NCBI RefSeq assembly: GCF_024391045.1
Contig: NZ_JANFCZ010000016.1
Location: 1 to 64,000, forward strand
Direction: 5' to 3'
DNA: 64,000 nucleotides
Source: Pseudarthrobacter sulfonivorans
Lineage (GTDB): Bacteria; Actinomycetota; Actinomycetes; Actinomycetales; Micrococcaceae
In this document: piece by piece, positions 52,886-61,268 of the stretch
Layout: each line of letters begins with the position of its first letter
Numbering within the stretch: position 1 is the first letter of the stretch
Made by a program: the position numbers and the translations under genes
The notes under the pieces: model-generated
The model's database searches: none
The model's input: the letters and a program-made list of their open reading frames with translations, nothing else
Told to the model about the DNA's origin: nothing

Positions 52886-52967
52886 CGGGAGGTGGCCGTC
52901 CCGCCTCCCCGACAGGGAACTCCTGCCGGGGAACGCCTGCCCATGATGAAGCTCCGGTAACAGTTTT

Positions 52968-52983
52968 TGGCAATCGCTTGCCA
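52968..52983. promoter_or_regulatory. LacI-type operator before the sugar ABC operon
   Basis: TGGCAATCGCTTGCCA has two perfect six-base half-sites around a CG-centred core, the form bound by LacI/PurR-family repressors. It lies 105 bases before the binding-protein start, just before a TTGACT (52988-52993) that could be a -35. No regulator gene is in the window. Confidence 0.6.
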
Positions 52984-53088
52984 GAGTTTGACTCCGGTGA
53001 ATACGCTAGCCGCGGAGAATGAAAACCATAGACTGTGATCTAAGTCTCGGGTCTCTGCCGCAACGTATGCCTTCAAAGGAGAAGTCTC

Positions 53089-54459
53089 ATGGGTATGTCC
53101 AAACCACGTCGCCTGGGTGCTGTTGCCGCCGCGACAATTTCCGTCCTGCTGCTCGCCGCGTGCGGCGGTTCGGGCGGGTCCGGCGGCACCAGCACTGGTG
53201 GCACGGGCGGCAAGGTGGATGGCGCCGGTAAAACGCTCAACGTCCTGATGAACGTGACCGCGCAGTATCCCCAGGAGCAGCAGGCCTGGTTCAAGGAGAT
53301 GAGCACCAAGTTCAAGGCGGAAACGGGAGCCGACATCCAATGGGAGACGTTCGCCACCGCCAACGACGAGATGACCCGGATCCAGACCTCCGTGGTGTCC
53401 GGCCAGGGCCCTGACGTCTACGGGCTGGGCACCACGTTCACCCCCACGGCTTACTCCACCGGGGCTTTCGTGAAGCTCGGTGACAACGAGTGGAACCAGC
53501 TTGGCGGCAAGGACAAGTTCGTTCCCGCCGCCCTGGGCATTTCCGGCCCGGACAAGGACAACCAGATCGGCATCCCCTTCGTGAGCCGGCCCTTCGTGAT
53601 GGCCTACAACACCGAACTGCTGGCCGCGGCCGGCATCGATAAGCCGGCCACCACATGGGACGAATTCACCGAACAGGCCAAGAAGCTCACCAAGGGCGAC
53701 CAGTACGGCGTCGCGGTGGCCTACAAGGACAACTTCGATCCGTGGAAGTACATCTGGGGAATGTCCATCCAGGCCGGCAACCCCCTCATCGACGGGGACA
53801 AGGTCCGCCTGGACGATCCCATCACCAAAAAGGCCTACGAAACCTACTTCGGTTGGGTGACCAAGGACAAGGTGGTTGACCCTGCCTCGGTTGGCTGGGC
53901 CAACCCGCAGGCCCTGGCCGCTTTCGCGGCCGGCAAGGCAGCCTACTTCCCCATGACCTCCCCGCTGTCCATACCCGCGCTGGACGCCTCGGCAGTCAAG
54001 GGCAAGTACAAGTACGCCCTGATGCCCACCGTTCCGCCGGGCGCCACCTCCAACCCGTCCGGTGGGAAGCCCGCGTCAAGCATTCTTTCCGGTGACAACC
54101 TGGTGGTTGCGGACTACTCGAAGCAGAAGGATCTCGCTTTCGCGTTCATCAAGATGATCACTGACAAGGATGTCCAGCTCAACTACTTCAAGGTCTTCGG
54201 CCAGCTTCCCGCCAACGCGGACGCTGCCAAGGAGCTCGCCAGCAATGAAGTGATCGCGCCTGCCCTTGACTCCGGTGCAAAATCCGTCGCCACGCCGTTC
54301 AGCGGTGCCTGGGGCGATGTCCAGTTGTCGCTGACCAACGTGGTGGTCCAGTCCATTCCGGACCTTTCCGCCGGCGCGGTCAGCGATGCCAGCCTCTCCC
54401 AGCGGCTGAAGGACGAACAGGCGAAGTCGCAGACTGCCCTGGACCGGGCCAAGAAGTAA
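53089..54459 (+). CDS. Sugar ABC transporter substrate-binding lipoprotein (family 1)
   Basis: A 456-residue lipoprotein. The lipobox is LLAAC (Cys25), followed by a Gly/Ser/Thr linker. The mature part resembles family 1 carbohydrate-binding proteins: ANDEMTRIQTSVVSGQGPDVYGLG, GIPFVSRPFVMAYNTELLAAAG and AALAAFAAGKAAYFPMTSP. ATG 53089 has AGGAG seven bases upstream. Position beside the MgtE/DUF1003/Mrp genes recalls the mycobacterial trehalose transporter gene lpqY, so trehalose is a candidate ligand, but this is inference from gene order. Confidence 0.88.
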   Translation: MGMSKPRRLGAVAAATISVLLLAACGGSGGSGGTSTGGTGGKVDGAGKTLNVLMNVTAQYPQEQQAWFKEMSTKFKAETGADIQWETFATANDEMTRIQTSVVSGQGPDVYGLGTTFTPTAYSTGAFVKLGDNEWNQLGGKDKFVPAALGISGPDKDNQIGIPFVSRPFVMAYNTELLAAAGIDKPATTWDEFTEQAKKLTKGDQYGVAVAYKDNFDPWKYIWGMSIQAGNPLIDGDKVRLDDPITKKAYETYFGWVTKDKVVDPASVGWANPQALAAFAAGKAAYFPMTSPLSIPALDASAVKGKYKYALMPTVPPGATSNPSGGKPASSILSGDNLVVADYSKQKDLAFAFIKMITDKDVQLNYFKVFGQLPANADAAKELASNEVIAPALDSGAKSVATPFSGAWGDVQLSLTNVVVQSIPDLSAGAVSDASLSQRLKDEQAKSQTALDRAKK

Positions 54460-54492
54460 GACCTGCCGGACAACCGCGGAAGGTTACGGAAC

Positions 54493-55479
54493 ATGGCAAG
54501 TAGCGTTACCGAGCCCCGGCCGTCGGACAGCAGTCCGGCGGCCGGGGCGCCCGCCGGATCCGGCGGGCCCATGCCGGGCGATAAGCGCCGAAAGGGGCTA
54601 AGCGAAAAGAACCGGCCTCTGTGGCTGCTCATTCCCGGCGGCTTCCTGATGACGGTGGTCATCCTCATCCCGCTGGCCATGGGCATCTGGATGTCCGTGA
54701 TAGACCTGGACCAGTACTCCCTGCGCCGGTGGGTCAGTGCCGAATTCATCGGTATCCACAACTACATCGAAGCGGCAACGAGCAGCGACCTGCTCCGGTC
54801 GATCTGGCTGTCCGTGTCCTTCGCGGTGATCTCCACGGTGGTGACCATCCCGCTGGGCGTGGCGGCCGCCGTCGTCACCCAGAACGCCTACCGCGGCCGC
54901 GCCCTGGTGCGTTCGGTCTTCCTTATCCCCTACGTCCTGCCGTCATTCGTGGTGGCCAGCGTGTGGCGGACCATGCTGCAGCCGGACGGCATCGTGAACG
55001 TGACGCTGACCAATATGGGCATGAACGGCGGTTTGTGGCTCAACGGCCCCAGCTCGTACTGGACGCTGGTCTGGGTTGAAATCTGGGCGGCCTGGCCGTT
55101 CATCTACCTGCTTGCCCTCTCCGGCCTGCAGGCAGTTGACCATGAAGTCCACGAGGCATCAGCCTTGGACGGTGCCCTGTGGTGGAACAAGCTGCGCTAC
55201 GTGATCTTTCCCTATTTGAAGGGACCGGTCTCGCTCGCCTTCCTGCTCGCCACACTGAACCACATCAACAACTTCACGCTCCCGTATGTCCTGTTCGGCG
55301 CACCGGCGCCGTCGGACGTGAACGTGCTGCCCATCCTGGTTTACGTCACCAGCTTCCAGAGCTTCCGGTTCGGGCTGAGTGCCGCGATGGCTGTCGTTTC
55401 ACTGGTCCTGATCGCCATTCCGCTCTTCATCTACCTGCGTGCGGTACGGCTTGACGTGCACGAGGGAGGAAAGAAATGA
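54493..55479 (+). CDS. Sugar ABC transporter permease (MalF/SugA type)
   Basis: A 328-residue membrane protein with about six helices, the first at LWLLIPGGFLMTVVILIPLA. A disordered Pro/Gly/Ser N-terminus of about 40 residues precedes it. The EAA coupling loop is EVHEASALDGALWWNKLRYV followed by IFP. It lies 33 bases after the binding-protein gene and overlaps the second permease by four bases (ATGA). Confidence 0.9.
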   Translation: MASSVTEPRPSDSSPAAGAPAGSGGPMPGDKRRKGLSEKNRPLWLLIPGGFLMTVVILIPLAMGIWMSVIDLDQYSLRRWVSAEFIGIHNYIEAATSSDLLRSIWLSVSFAVISTVVTIPLGVAAAVVTQNAYRGRALVRSVFLIPYVLPSFVVASVWRTMLQPDGIVNVTLTNMGMNGGLWLNGPSSYWTLVWVEIWAAWPFIYLLALSGLQAVDHEVHEASALDGALWWNKLRYVIFPYLKGPVSLAFLLATLNHINNFTLPYVLFGAPAPSDVNVLPILVYVTSFQSFRFGLSAAMAVVSLVLIAIPLFIYLRAVRLDVHEGGKK

Positions 55480-56393
55480 CCATCGACGCAGCGAACCCGA
55501 TCGAGCGGCAGGCTAAACAGCCCATCCGGCGTGATGCCGCCCTGGAAGTCACGCGCCTGATGCCGAGGCCGCTGCTGGCCATCATCACGGTCCTGCTGTG
55601 CGCCCTGGTGCTGATCCCCATCCTCTACATCTTCCTGGCCTCGTTGAACACGGACGTGGGTGTGGCCAGCGGCGAGTTCTGGCCGAGCAGCTTCTCCCTG
55701 GACAGCTACACCAAGATTTGGGACTCGGTGGGCCTGGCGAAGGCCATCGGGAACAGCCTGATCGTGTCCGGTGCCACGGCGATTGTTTCTGCCCTGATGG
55801 CCATCGGAACGGCCTACGTGCTGGTCCGGTTTGAATTCCGGAGCCGCCTGACCGTGTTGCGTGGCCTGCTGGGACTCCAGTCCATCCCCGGAACCCTGAT
55901 GCTCCTCCCCGTCTTCGTGCTGTTTTCATCTGCGGGAACCTACCTGGGTGTGACAGTCATTGGAACCCTCTGGGGCCTGTTCATCGCCTACCTGACCTTC
56001 GCGCTCCCGTTCTCCACCTGGGTCATGGTCACCTACCTCCGGGGCCTGCCACGGGAACTGGAGGAGGCGGCCCGCATCGACGGCGCCTCCAACCTCGGAA
56101 TCCTGTTCAAGATCATCATTCCGCTGAGCTGGCCCGGAATCATCGTTTCCGCGATCTTTGCGTTCCTACTCGGCTGGAACGACGTCCTGTTCGCGTCGGT
56201 CTTCACCCGCCCGGACACCCACACCGCGGCCGTGGCCCTGCAGGTCTTCGCATCGGCGGTTGAAGGCGGCGCAATCCCCGTGTATTCGCAGATGATGGCG
56301 GCATCGCTGGTGTGTGCCGTACCCGTGGTGGTGCTCTACTTCATGTTCCAGAAGTACCTCGTCGGCGGCCTGACAGCGGGCAGCGTCAAATAA
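55476..56393 (+). CDS. Sugar ABC transporter permease (MalG/SugB type)
   Basis: A 305-residue permease with six helices; the first is PLLAIITVLLCALVLIPILY. The EAA loop is ELEEAARIDGASNLGILFKI. It ends VGGLTAGSVK, the usual MalG-type C-terminus. A terminator follows, so no ATPase belongs to the operon; importers of this class in actinobacteria often share an ATPase such as MsiK encoded elsewhere. Confidence 0.92.
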   Translation: MTIDAANPIERQAKQPIRRDAALEVTRLMPRPLLAIITVLLCALVLIPILYIFLASLNTDVGVASGEFWPSSFSLDSYTKIWDSVGLAKAIGNSLIVSGATAIVSALMAIGTAYVLVRFEFRSRLTVLRGLLGLQSIPGTLMLLPVFVLFSSAGTYLGVTVIGTLWGLFIAYLTFALPFSTWVMVTYLRGLPRELEEAARIDGASNLGILFKIIIPLSWPGIIVSAIFAFLLGWNDVLFASVFTRPDTHTAAVALQVFASAVEGGAIPVYSQMMAASLVCAVPVVVLYFMFQKYLVGGLTAGSVK

Positions 56394-56460
56394 GGAGCGT
56401 CAAATAAGCGGCGGTCACATAAGCAGTGTCAATTAAACAGGCGGGAACGTCCCAGCAGGC

Positions 56461-56512
56461 AAAAAGAACTCCGTCCGAACCGGCGACAGCCAGGTTCGGA
56501 CGGAGTTCTTTT
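56461..56512. terminator. Bidirectional terminator after the sugar ABC operon
   Basis: A perfect 16-base stem (56466-56481 with 56493-56508) is flanked by AAAAA on the left and TTTT on the right, serving both the permease gene and the convergent stress-protein gene. Confidence 0.85.
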
Positions 56513-56581
56513 GCGTGGGCACTGCCGTGGCGCCGGTTCGTGAACCGGTTCCCGCAGCATCCCCGCTTAGGGTGTAGCCGA

Positions 56582-57502
56582 CTACGGTGTAGGTTCTCCG
56601 GCGTTGTCCGCGGAGTCGTTACGCGCCTGGTGCTCGGCTGAAGCAGGCTGCCCCTGGGCGGCAGTTCCCGCGGCTGGCTGCTCGCTGACGCGGACCCCGT
56701 ACTGGGGCCGGCCGTCCGGAAGGTCGGGGTAGCGGACCGCCGACACGGGCGTCTTGGCCGTCTGCTGCGCACCCTCCGGCTGCATGCCCTGCCCGGGCTC
56801 TGCGGCGTGGCCGGAAGGCTGTCCCTGGGTGCCTGGTGCCGGAGCGGCGCCCTGCTGGCCGTAGGGATCGTTCCATCCCGCGGGGCGTGCCGGTGCCTGC
56901 CCGGGCTGCTGGCCCGGCTGACCGTGCTGGCCCGGCTGGCCGTAGTGCTGGTTCTGGTAACCCTGCGGTCCGTAGGGAGCTCCGGCTGCGTCGGATCGGG
57001 TCATGGGCAGTTGCTGGAGCAGCCGGCGGGCCTCATGGGCCGCCTCCACCGAAACAATGACGTCGTAGTTGGTGGCCACCACCTGGCTGGTTGAGGTGAA
57101 GTCCCGCTTCCCGCGCTGCATGGCGTAAGTGACGATGCCGAACAGCATAAAGAATGCCGCGCCCATCAGTACCGACGCCAGGATCGAGAAGTAGCCGGGC
57201 GAGGGTGCAAAGAAGGACAGCATGACGCCGACAAACAAGCCGAACCACATACCGCTGAGCGCACCGGACAGTGCCACCCGCGGATAGCTGAGGCGACCGG
57301 TTACCCGCTCCACCATTTTGAGTTCGTTGCCCACGATGGAAACCATCTGGACCGGGAACTGCTGGTCAGCGAGGTAGTCCACCGCCTTCTGGGCATCCAG
57401 ATAGGAGGTGTACGAGCCGACGGTGTCACCGGACGGAACCATGCGGGCGTCGTCCGGCCCGTTGGGGCTGCCAGCCTTAGGGGCACCAAAAATGTTTGAC
57501 AT
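56582..57502 (-). CDS. General-stress-protein-like (GS17M domain) membrane protein
   Basis: A 306-residue protein. Residues about 28-150 match the general stress protein domain (YTSYLDAQKAVDYLADQQFP, VQMVSIVGNELKMVERVTGR) with two membrane helices inserted (SGALSGMWFGLFVGVMLSF and ILASVLMGAAFFMLFGIV). The C-terminal half is a Gln/Pro/Gly-rich low-complexity tail with GQPGQ repeats. Function is unknown. ATG 57502 gives the recognisable start MSNIFGAPKAG; longer frames upstream are not supported. It is divergent from the MgtE-like gene. Confidence 0.8.
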   Translation of the reverse strand: MSNIFGAPKAGSPNGPDDARMVPSGDTVGSYTSYLDAQKAVDYLADQQFPVQMVSIVGNELKMVERVTGRLSYPRVALSGALSGMWFGLFVGVMLSFFAPSPGYFSILASVLMGAAFFMLFGIVTYAMQRGKRDFTSTSQVVATNYDVIVSVEAAHEARRLLQQLPMTRSDAAGAPYGPQGYQNQHYGQPGQHGQPGQQPGQAPARPAGWNDPYGQQGAAPAPGTQGQPSGHAAEPGQGMQPEGAQQTAKTPVSAVRYPDLPDGRPQYGVRVSEQPAAGTAAQGQPASAEHQARNDSADNAGEPTP

Positions 57503-57566
57503 ACACCCATTGTTGCCCATCAGCATGTGTGCCGCCTGAAATTCAGCTAAAAGAGAGCAGACTCGG

Positions 57567-57572
57567 TAGCCT
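57567..57572 (+). promoter_or_regulatory. Candidate leaderless -10 box of the MgtE-like gene
   Basis: TAGCCT ends six bases before GTG 57579. Confidence 0.5.
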
Positions 57573-57578
57573 GTAGGC

Positions 57579-58862
57579 GTGAGCACAAATCTTTCGCGCG
57601 TCTTTGTGGCCCGCCTTCTGGGTCTTGATGTCTTCGACCCCTTGGGCGACCGCCTGGGGCGGCTTCGTGATGTTGTGGTGCTCTCCCGCGGTAGCCGGGG
57701 TGCCCCGCACGTGGTGGGCATCGTCGTCGAAGTTCCCGGCAAGAAGCGCGTTTTTGTGCCGATGACCCGCATCACCTCGATCGACCAGACGCAGATCATC
57801 TGTACCGGACTGGTTAACCTTCGCCGCTTTGAGCAGCGCGGCGCGGAGACGTTGGTGGTCGCGGAAATGTTTGACCGTCGCGTCACCCTCCGGGACGGCA
57901 GCGGCGACGCCACCATCGAGGACATCGCCATGGACCAGCACCGCTCCCGCGACTGGTTCGTGAGCAAGCTGTTTGTCCGCCGCGGCCATTCGCTTTCCCC
58001 GCTGAGCCGTTTGCGGCGCAACGAGACCATGATCATCGACTGGGCCGACGCCCTGCAGGGCGCACGGACTGAGCCGCAGGCCGCCACCCAGTTCGTGGCC
58101 AACCATGAGGACCTCAAGCCTGCGGACTTCGCCGACGCCCTGCAGGAAATGAGCGACAAACGGCGTTTTGAGGTGGCCAGCGAACTCCAGGACGAGCGGC
58201 TCGCGGACGTGCTGCAGGAGCTCCCGGAGGATGACCAGGTGGAAATCCTGTCCGCCCTGGACGTCCAGCGCGCGGCCGACGTCCTGGAAGAGATGGATCC
58301 GGACGACGCCGCCGACCTCCTCGGCGAGCTGCCCTCCGCCCAGGCGGAGCAGCTGCTGCAGCTGATGGAACCTGAGGGCGCAGAGGACGTCCGGCGGCTG
58401 CTCGAGTACGACGAAGACACCGCCGGCGGCCTGATGACTCCGGTTCCGGTCATACTGCCGCCGGAGGCGACCGTCGCGGAAGCCCTGGCCCATGTCCGCC
58501 GCGAGGAGCTGTCCCCCGCGCTGGCCTCCTCCATCTTCGTCGCCCGGCCGCCCCTGGAAACCCCCACCGGCCGCTTCCTGGGCGTGGTCCACATCCAGCA
58601 ACTGCTGCGGTTCCCGCCGTTCGAGCCCCTGGGCAACCTGGTGGATAAGAACCTGGAGCCGCTGTCTGACCAGGCCCATATCAGTGAAGTGGCGCGCACG
58701 CTTGCCACCTACAACCTGAATTCGCTTCCCGTGGTCAGCGATGACGGCCGGCTTGTGGGGGCGGTGACTGTTGATGACGTTTTGGATCATATGTTGCCCG
58801 ACGACTGGCGAGCCAATGATGGCGAAGTTCCGATAAGAAAACTGGGAGGCCGCATTGGCTGA
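57579..58862 (+). CDS. MgtE N-terminal/CBS-domain protein without membrane part
   Basis: A 427-residue soluble protein. Residues about 5-80 are PRC-barrel-like (FDPLGDRLGRLRDVVVLS). Residues about 165-290 are an MgtE_N superhelix (FADALQEMSDKRRFEVASEL, ERLADVLQELPEDDQVEIL, DDAADLLGELP). Residues about 290-415 are a CBS pair (TAGGLMTPVPVILPPEATV, LNSLPVVSDDGRLVGAVTVDD). The five-helix channel of MgtE magnesium transporters is absent, so it is a regulatory or sensor protein, not a transporter. It overlaps the DUF1003 gene by eight bases. Confidence 0.88.
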   Translation: MSTNLSRVFVARLLGLDVFDPLGDRLGRLRDVVVLSRGSRGAPHVVGIVVEVPGKKRVFVPMTRITSIDQTQIICTGLVNLRRFEQRGAETLVVAEMFDRRVTLRDGSGDATIEDIAMDQHRSRDWFVSKLFVRRGHSLSPLSRLRRNETMIIDWADALQGARTEPQAATQFVANHEDLKPADFADALQEMSDKRRFEVASELQDERLADVLQELPEDDQVEILSALDVQRAADVLEEMDPDDAADLLGELPSAQAEQLLQLMEPEGAEDVRRLLEYDEDTAGGLMTPVPVILPPEATVAEALAHVRREELSPALASSIFVARPPLETPTGRFLGVVHIQQLLRFPPFEPLGNLVDKNLEPLSDQAHISEVARTLATYNLNSLPVVSDDGRLVGAVTVDDVLDHMLPDDWRANDGEVPIRKLGGRIG

Positions 58863-59634
58863 GACCGGCCCCTCCAAGAATTCCGTTCAGCCCAAGGGTG
58901 TCGGACAGCCCAAAGGTGCCCAACGCGGGGCTGCCAAACCACCGGTCAAAGGCGGCCTCGACACACCCCTGAGCGGCCGCCAGCGGATGCTGCCGAAGTT
59001 CTCCCCCAACCCTGACGCGTTCGGCCACGCCACCGAGGGCTTTGCCCGGTTTATGGGCACGCCGCAGTTCCTGGTTTACATGACGGTGTTCTGCGTCTTC
59101 TGGCTGGTATGGAACACCTTCGCTCCGGAGCAGTGGCAGTTCGACTCGCAGGCGCTGGGCTACACGCTGCTCACGCTCATGTTGTCCCTCCAGGCCTCCT
59201 ATGCGGCCCCGCTGCTGCTGCTCGCCCAGAACAGACAGGACGACCGCGACCGCGTCTCACTCCAGCAGGACCGGCAGCGGGCCGAACGCAACCTTTCCGA
59301 CACCGAATACCTCACCCGGGAGCTGGCGTCGCTGCGGATTGCCCTGCGCGAAGTGGCCACCCGCGATTACGTCCGGGCGGAACTGCGCTCACTCCTGGAA
59401 GACATGCTCGAAGCGCAGGAGGAATTGCGCACGCATGACCCCGCCGGGTCCGGCAGCCACGAGTCACCCCGCGACAAGGTCAAGGAAAGACTCAAGGAAA
59501 AGCGCGACAAACAGCGGGGCCCCCGCACGCAGCAGATACCGAAAGTGAAGCCAAGCCACGTCGCCACAGGCCCCGCCACGGGCGGGGCCAAGGAACCCAC
59601 CGCCCCGAAACACATCCCTACCTCCGAAAGCTGA
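58855..59634 (+). CDS. DUF1003 family membrane protein
   Basis: A 259-residue protein. Two membrane helices (VYMTVFCVFWLVWN and LLTLMLSLQASYAAPLLLLA) flank the family motif FDSQALGY. The typical RQDDRDR and AERNLSDTEYLTRELASLR follow. The basic Lys/Pro-rich C-terminus is disordered. Function is unknown. Start is TTG 58855, with GGGAGG five bases upstream inside the end of the MgtE-like gene; the two are coupled. Confidence 0.9.
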   Translation: MAETGPSKNSVQPKGVGQPKGAQRGAAKPPVKGGLDTPLSGRQRMLPKFSPNPDAFGHATEGFARFMGTPQFLVYMTVFCVFWLVWNTFAPEQWQFDSQALGYTLLTLMLSLQASYAAPLLLLAQNRQDDRDRVSLQQDRQRAERNLSDTEYLTRELASLRIALREVATRDYVRAELRSLLEDMLEAQEELRTHDPAGSGSHESPRDKVKERLKEKRDKQRGPRTQQIPKVKPSHVATGPATGGAKEPTAPKHIPTSES

Positions 59635-59645
59635 GCACTGCCCGA

Positions 59646-60773
59646 ATGAGCGCCACCCTGGAGCAGGCAGTCCACGCTGCGCTGGCTACCGTCATCGATC
59701 CTGAACTGCGCCGCCCCATTACGGAACTGGGCATGGTGGAGTCGGTGGACATCACGAGTGACGGAACAGTCCGGCTGGCCGTCCTCCTCACCATCGCCGG
59801 TTGTCCCCTACGGGGCACCATCACAGCCGACTCCGAACGTGCCCTGTCCGCCGTTCCCGGAGTGGCCGCCGTCGAGGTTGAACTGAAGGTGATGAACCAG
59901 GCCCAGCGGGATGCCCTGAAGGAGCAACTGCGGGGGCCCGGGGGCCAGCGCGGCATTCCTTTCAACGAGCCCGGGTCGCTGACCAAGGTGTACGCGGTTG
60001 CCAGCGGCAAGGGCGGCGTGGGGAAGTCCTCCCTCACGGTCAACCTGGCCTGCGCCCTCGCCGCGCAAGGGCTCCGCGTGGGGATCGTGGACGCTGACGT
60101 CCATGGCTTCTCGGTTCCTGCCCTGATGGGCATTACGCAGGCGCCCACCCGGGTGGACGACATGATCCTCCCGCCGGTGGCATACGGCGTCAAGGTGATC
60201 TCGATCGGCATGTTTGTCACCGGCAACCAGCCTGTTGCCTGGCGTGGCCCGATGCTCCACCGAGCCTTGGAGCAGTTCCTGACCGACGTCTACTTCGGTG
60301 ATCTTGACGCCCTTTTCCTCGACCTTCCGCCGGGCACCGGGGACATCGCGATTTCCGTCGCGCAGCTGCTGCCCAAGGCACAGATCCTGGTGGTCACCAC
60401 CCCGCAGGCCGCGGCAGCCGACGTCGCCGAACGCGCCGGTGCCATCGCCACCCAAACGGGGCAGTCCCTGGCCGGCGTCATCGAAAACATGTCCTATCTG
60501 GAAATGCCCGACGGCGGGCGGATGGAACTGTTCGGCAGCGGCGGCGGGGCTGTCCTCGCCGAGCGGCTCACGGCGACGGTGGGCGCCGATGTTCCCTTGC
60601 TGGGGCAGATCCCGCTGGACATCCTGTTGCGCGAGGGAGGCGACGCCGGTACTCCCATTGTGCTTGGCCGGCCGGAAACACCGGCCGCCATTGCCCTGAA
60701 CGGGATCGCCGGAAAACTTGCGGCCAAGCCACGCGGCCTGGCGGGCCTGAAACTGGGACTGCAGCCCCGCTGA
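59646..60773 (+). CDS. mrp: Mrp/NBP35-type P-loop iron-sulfur carrier-like ATPase
   Basis: A 375-residue protein. The N-terminal DUF59/MIP18 domain (about 5-80, TVIDPELRRPITELGMV) is followed by the Mrp ATPase with deviant Walker A ASGKGGVGKSS (119-129) and VIDADVHGFS-like switch (GIVDADVHGFSVPALMG). Mrp proteins carry Fe-S clusters to targets. The cluster-binding CXXC after ENMSY is replaced here by LEMPDGG, so cluster binding must be different or absent. It lies 11 bases after the DUF1003 gene. Confidence 0.9.
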   Translation: MSATLEQAVHAALATVIDPELRRPITELGMVESVDITSDGTVRLAVLLTIAGCPLRGTITADSERALSAVPGVAAVEVELKVMNQAQRDALKEQLRGPGGQRGIPFNEPGSLTKVYAVASGKGGVGKSSLTVNLACALAAQGLRVGIVDADVHGFSVPALMGITQAPTRVDDMILPPVAYGVKVISIGMFVTGNQPVAWRGPMLHRALEQFLTDVYFGDLDALFLDLPPGTGDIAISVAQLLPKAQILVVTTPQAAAADVAERAGAIATQTGQSLAGVIENMSYLEMPDGGRMELFGSGGGAVLAERLTATVGADVPLLGQIPLDILLREGGDAGTPIVLGRPETPAAIALNGIAGKLAAKPRGLAGLKLGLQPR

Positions 60774-60791
60774 GGCGGCGGCCGCGGTCCG

Positions 60792-61202
60792 CTAGGTGGC
60801 CTCGGTGTCGAACGGAGCCGGCACGCCCGGCGGCAGGGACTGAACCACCCGTTCGGGCCGGGCCGGAGCTCCTGGCGTGCTGCCGGCGGCAGCGGCGCCT
60901 GCGACGGCGGCCACAGCGGCGGGCGCCCCGGGGCTGACCGGCTTGGTGTCGTCGTCCAGGAGGGCTTCCCGGATAATGCGGCGGGGGTCGTACTGCCGGG
61001 GATCATACTTCTTCCAGTCGACATCCTCGATGTCGATCCCGACTTCTTCCTTGATCTGCTCCCGCGCACCGGAAGCCATCCGGCGGACTTCCTTGACCAG
61101 GTTCGCCAGTTTCTGGGTGTATTCGGGCAGCCTCTTGGGACCGATCACCAAGATGCCAATGATCAGGAGCAGGAAGAACTCGGGGCCGTTGATTCCAAAC
61201 AC
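60792..61202 (-). CDS. tatB: Twin-arginine translocase subunit TatB
   Basis: A 136-residue protein with the TatA/B layout: one N-terminal helix (FFLLLIIGILVIG), the GPKRLPEY hinge and an amphipathic helix (LANLVKEVRRMASGAREQIK). The Glu in NGPEFF at the start is the TatB hallmark. The C-terminal half is Ala/Pro-rich. TatA and TatC are not in the window. Start is GTG 61202. It lies downstream of the anti-sigma gene, an order I recall from mycobacteria. Confidence 0.92.
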   Translation of the reverse strand: MFGINGPEFFLLLIIGILVIGPKRLPEYTQKLANLVKEVRRMASGAREQIKEEVGIDIEDVDWKKYDPRQYDPRRIIREALLDDDTKPVSPGAPAAVAAVAGAAAAGSTPGAPARPERVVQSLPPGVPAPFDTEAT

Positions 61203-61268
61203 TTTAGGAAGATTACCCTCTCCGAAGCCGCTCTGACGATTCGGGCCTGGCGGGCTGAAAACCTGCCG

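Noticed and set aside
57543..58877. 444-residue minus-strand frame
   Set aside because: Shadow of the MgtE-like gene; no recognisable domain.
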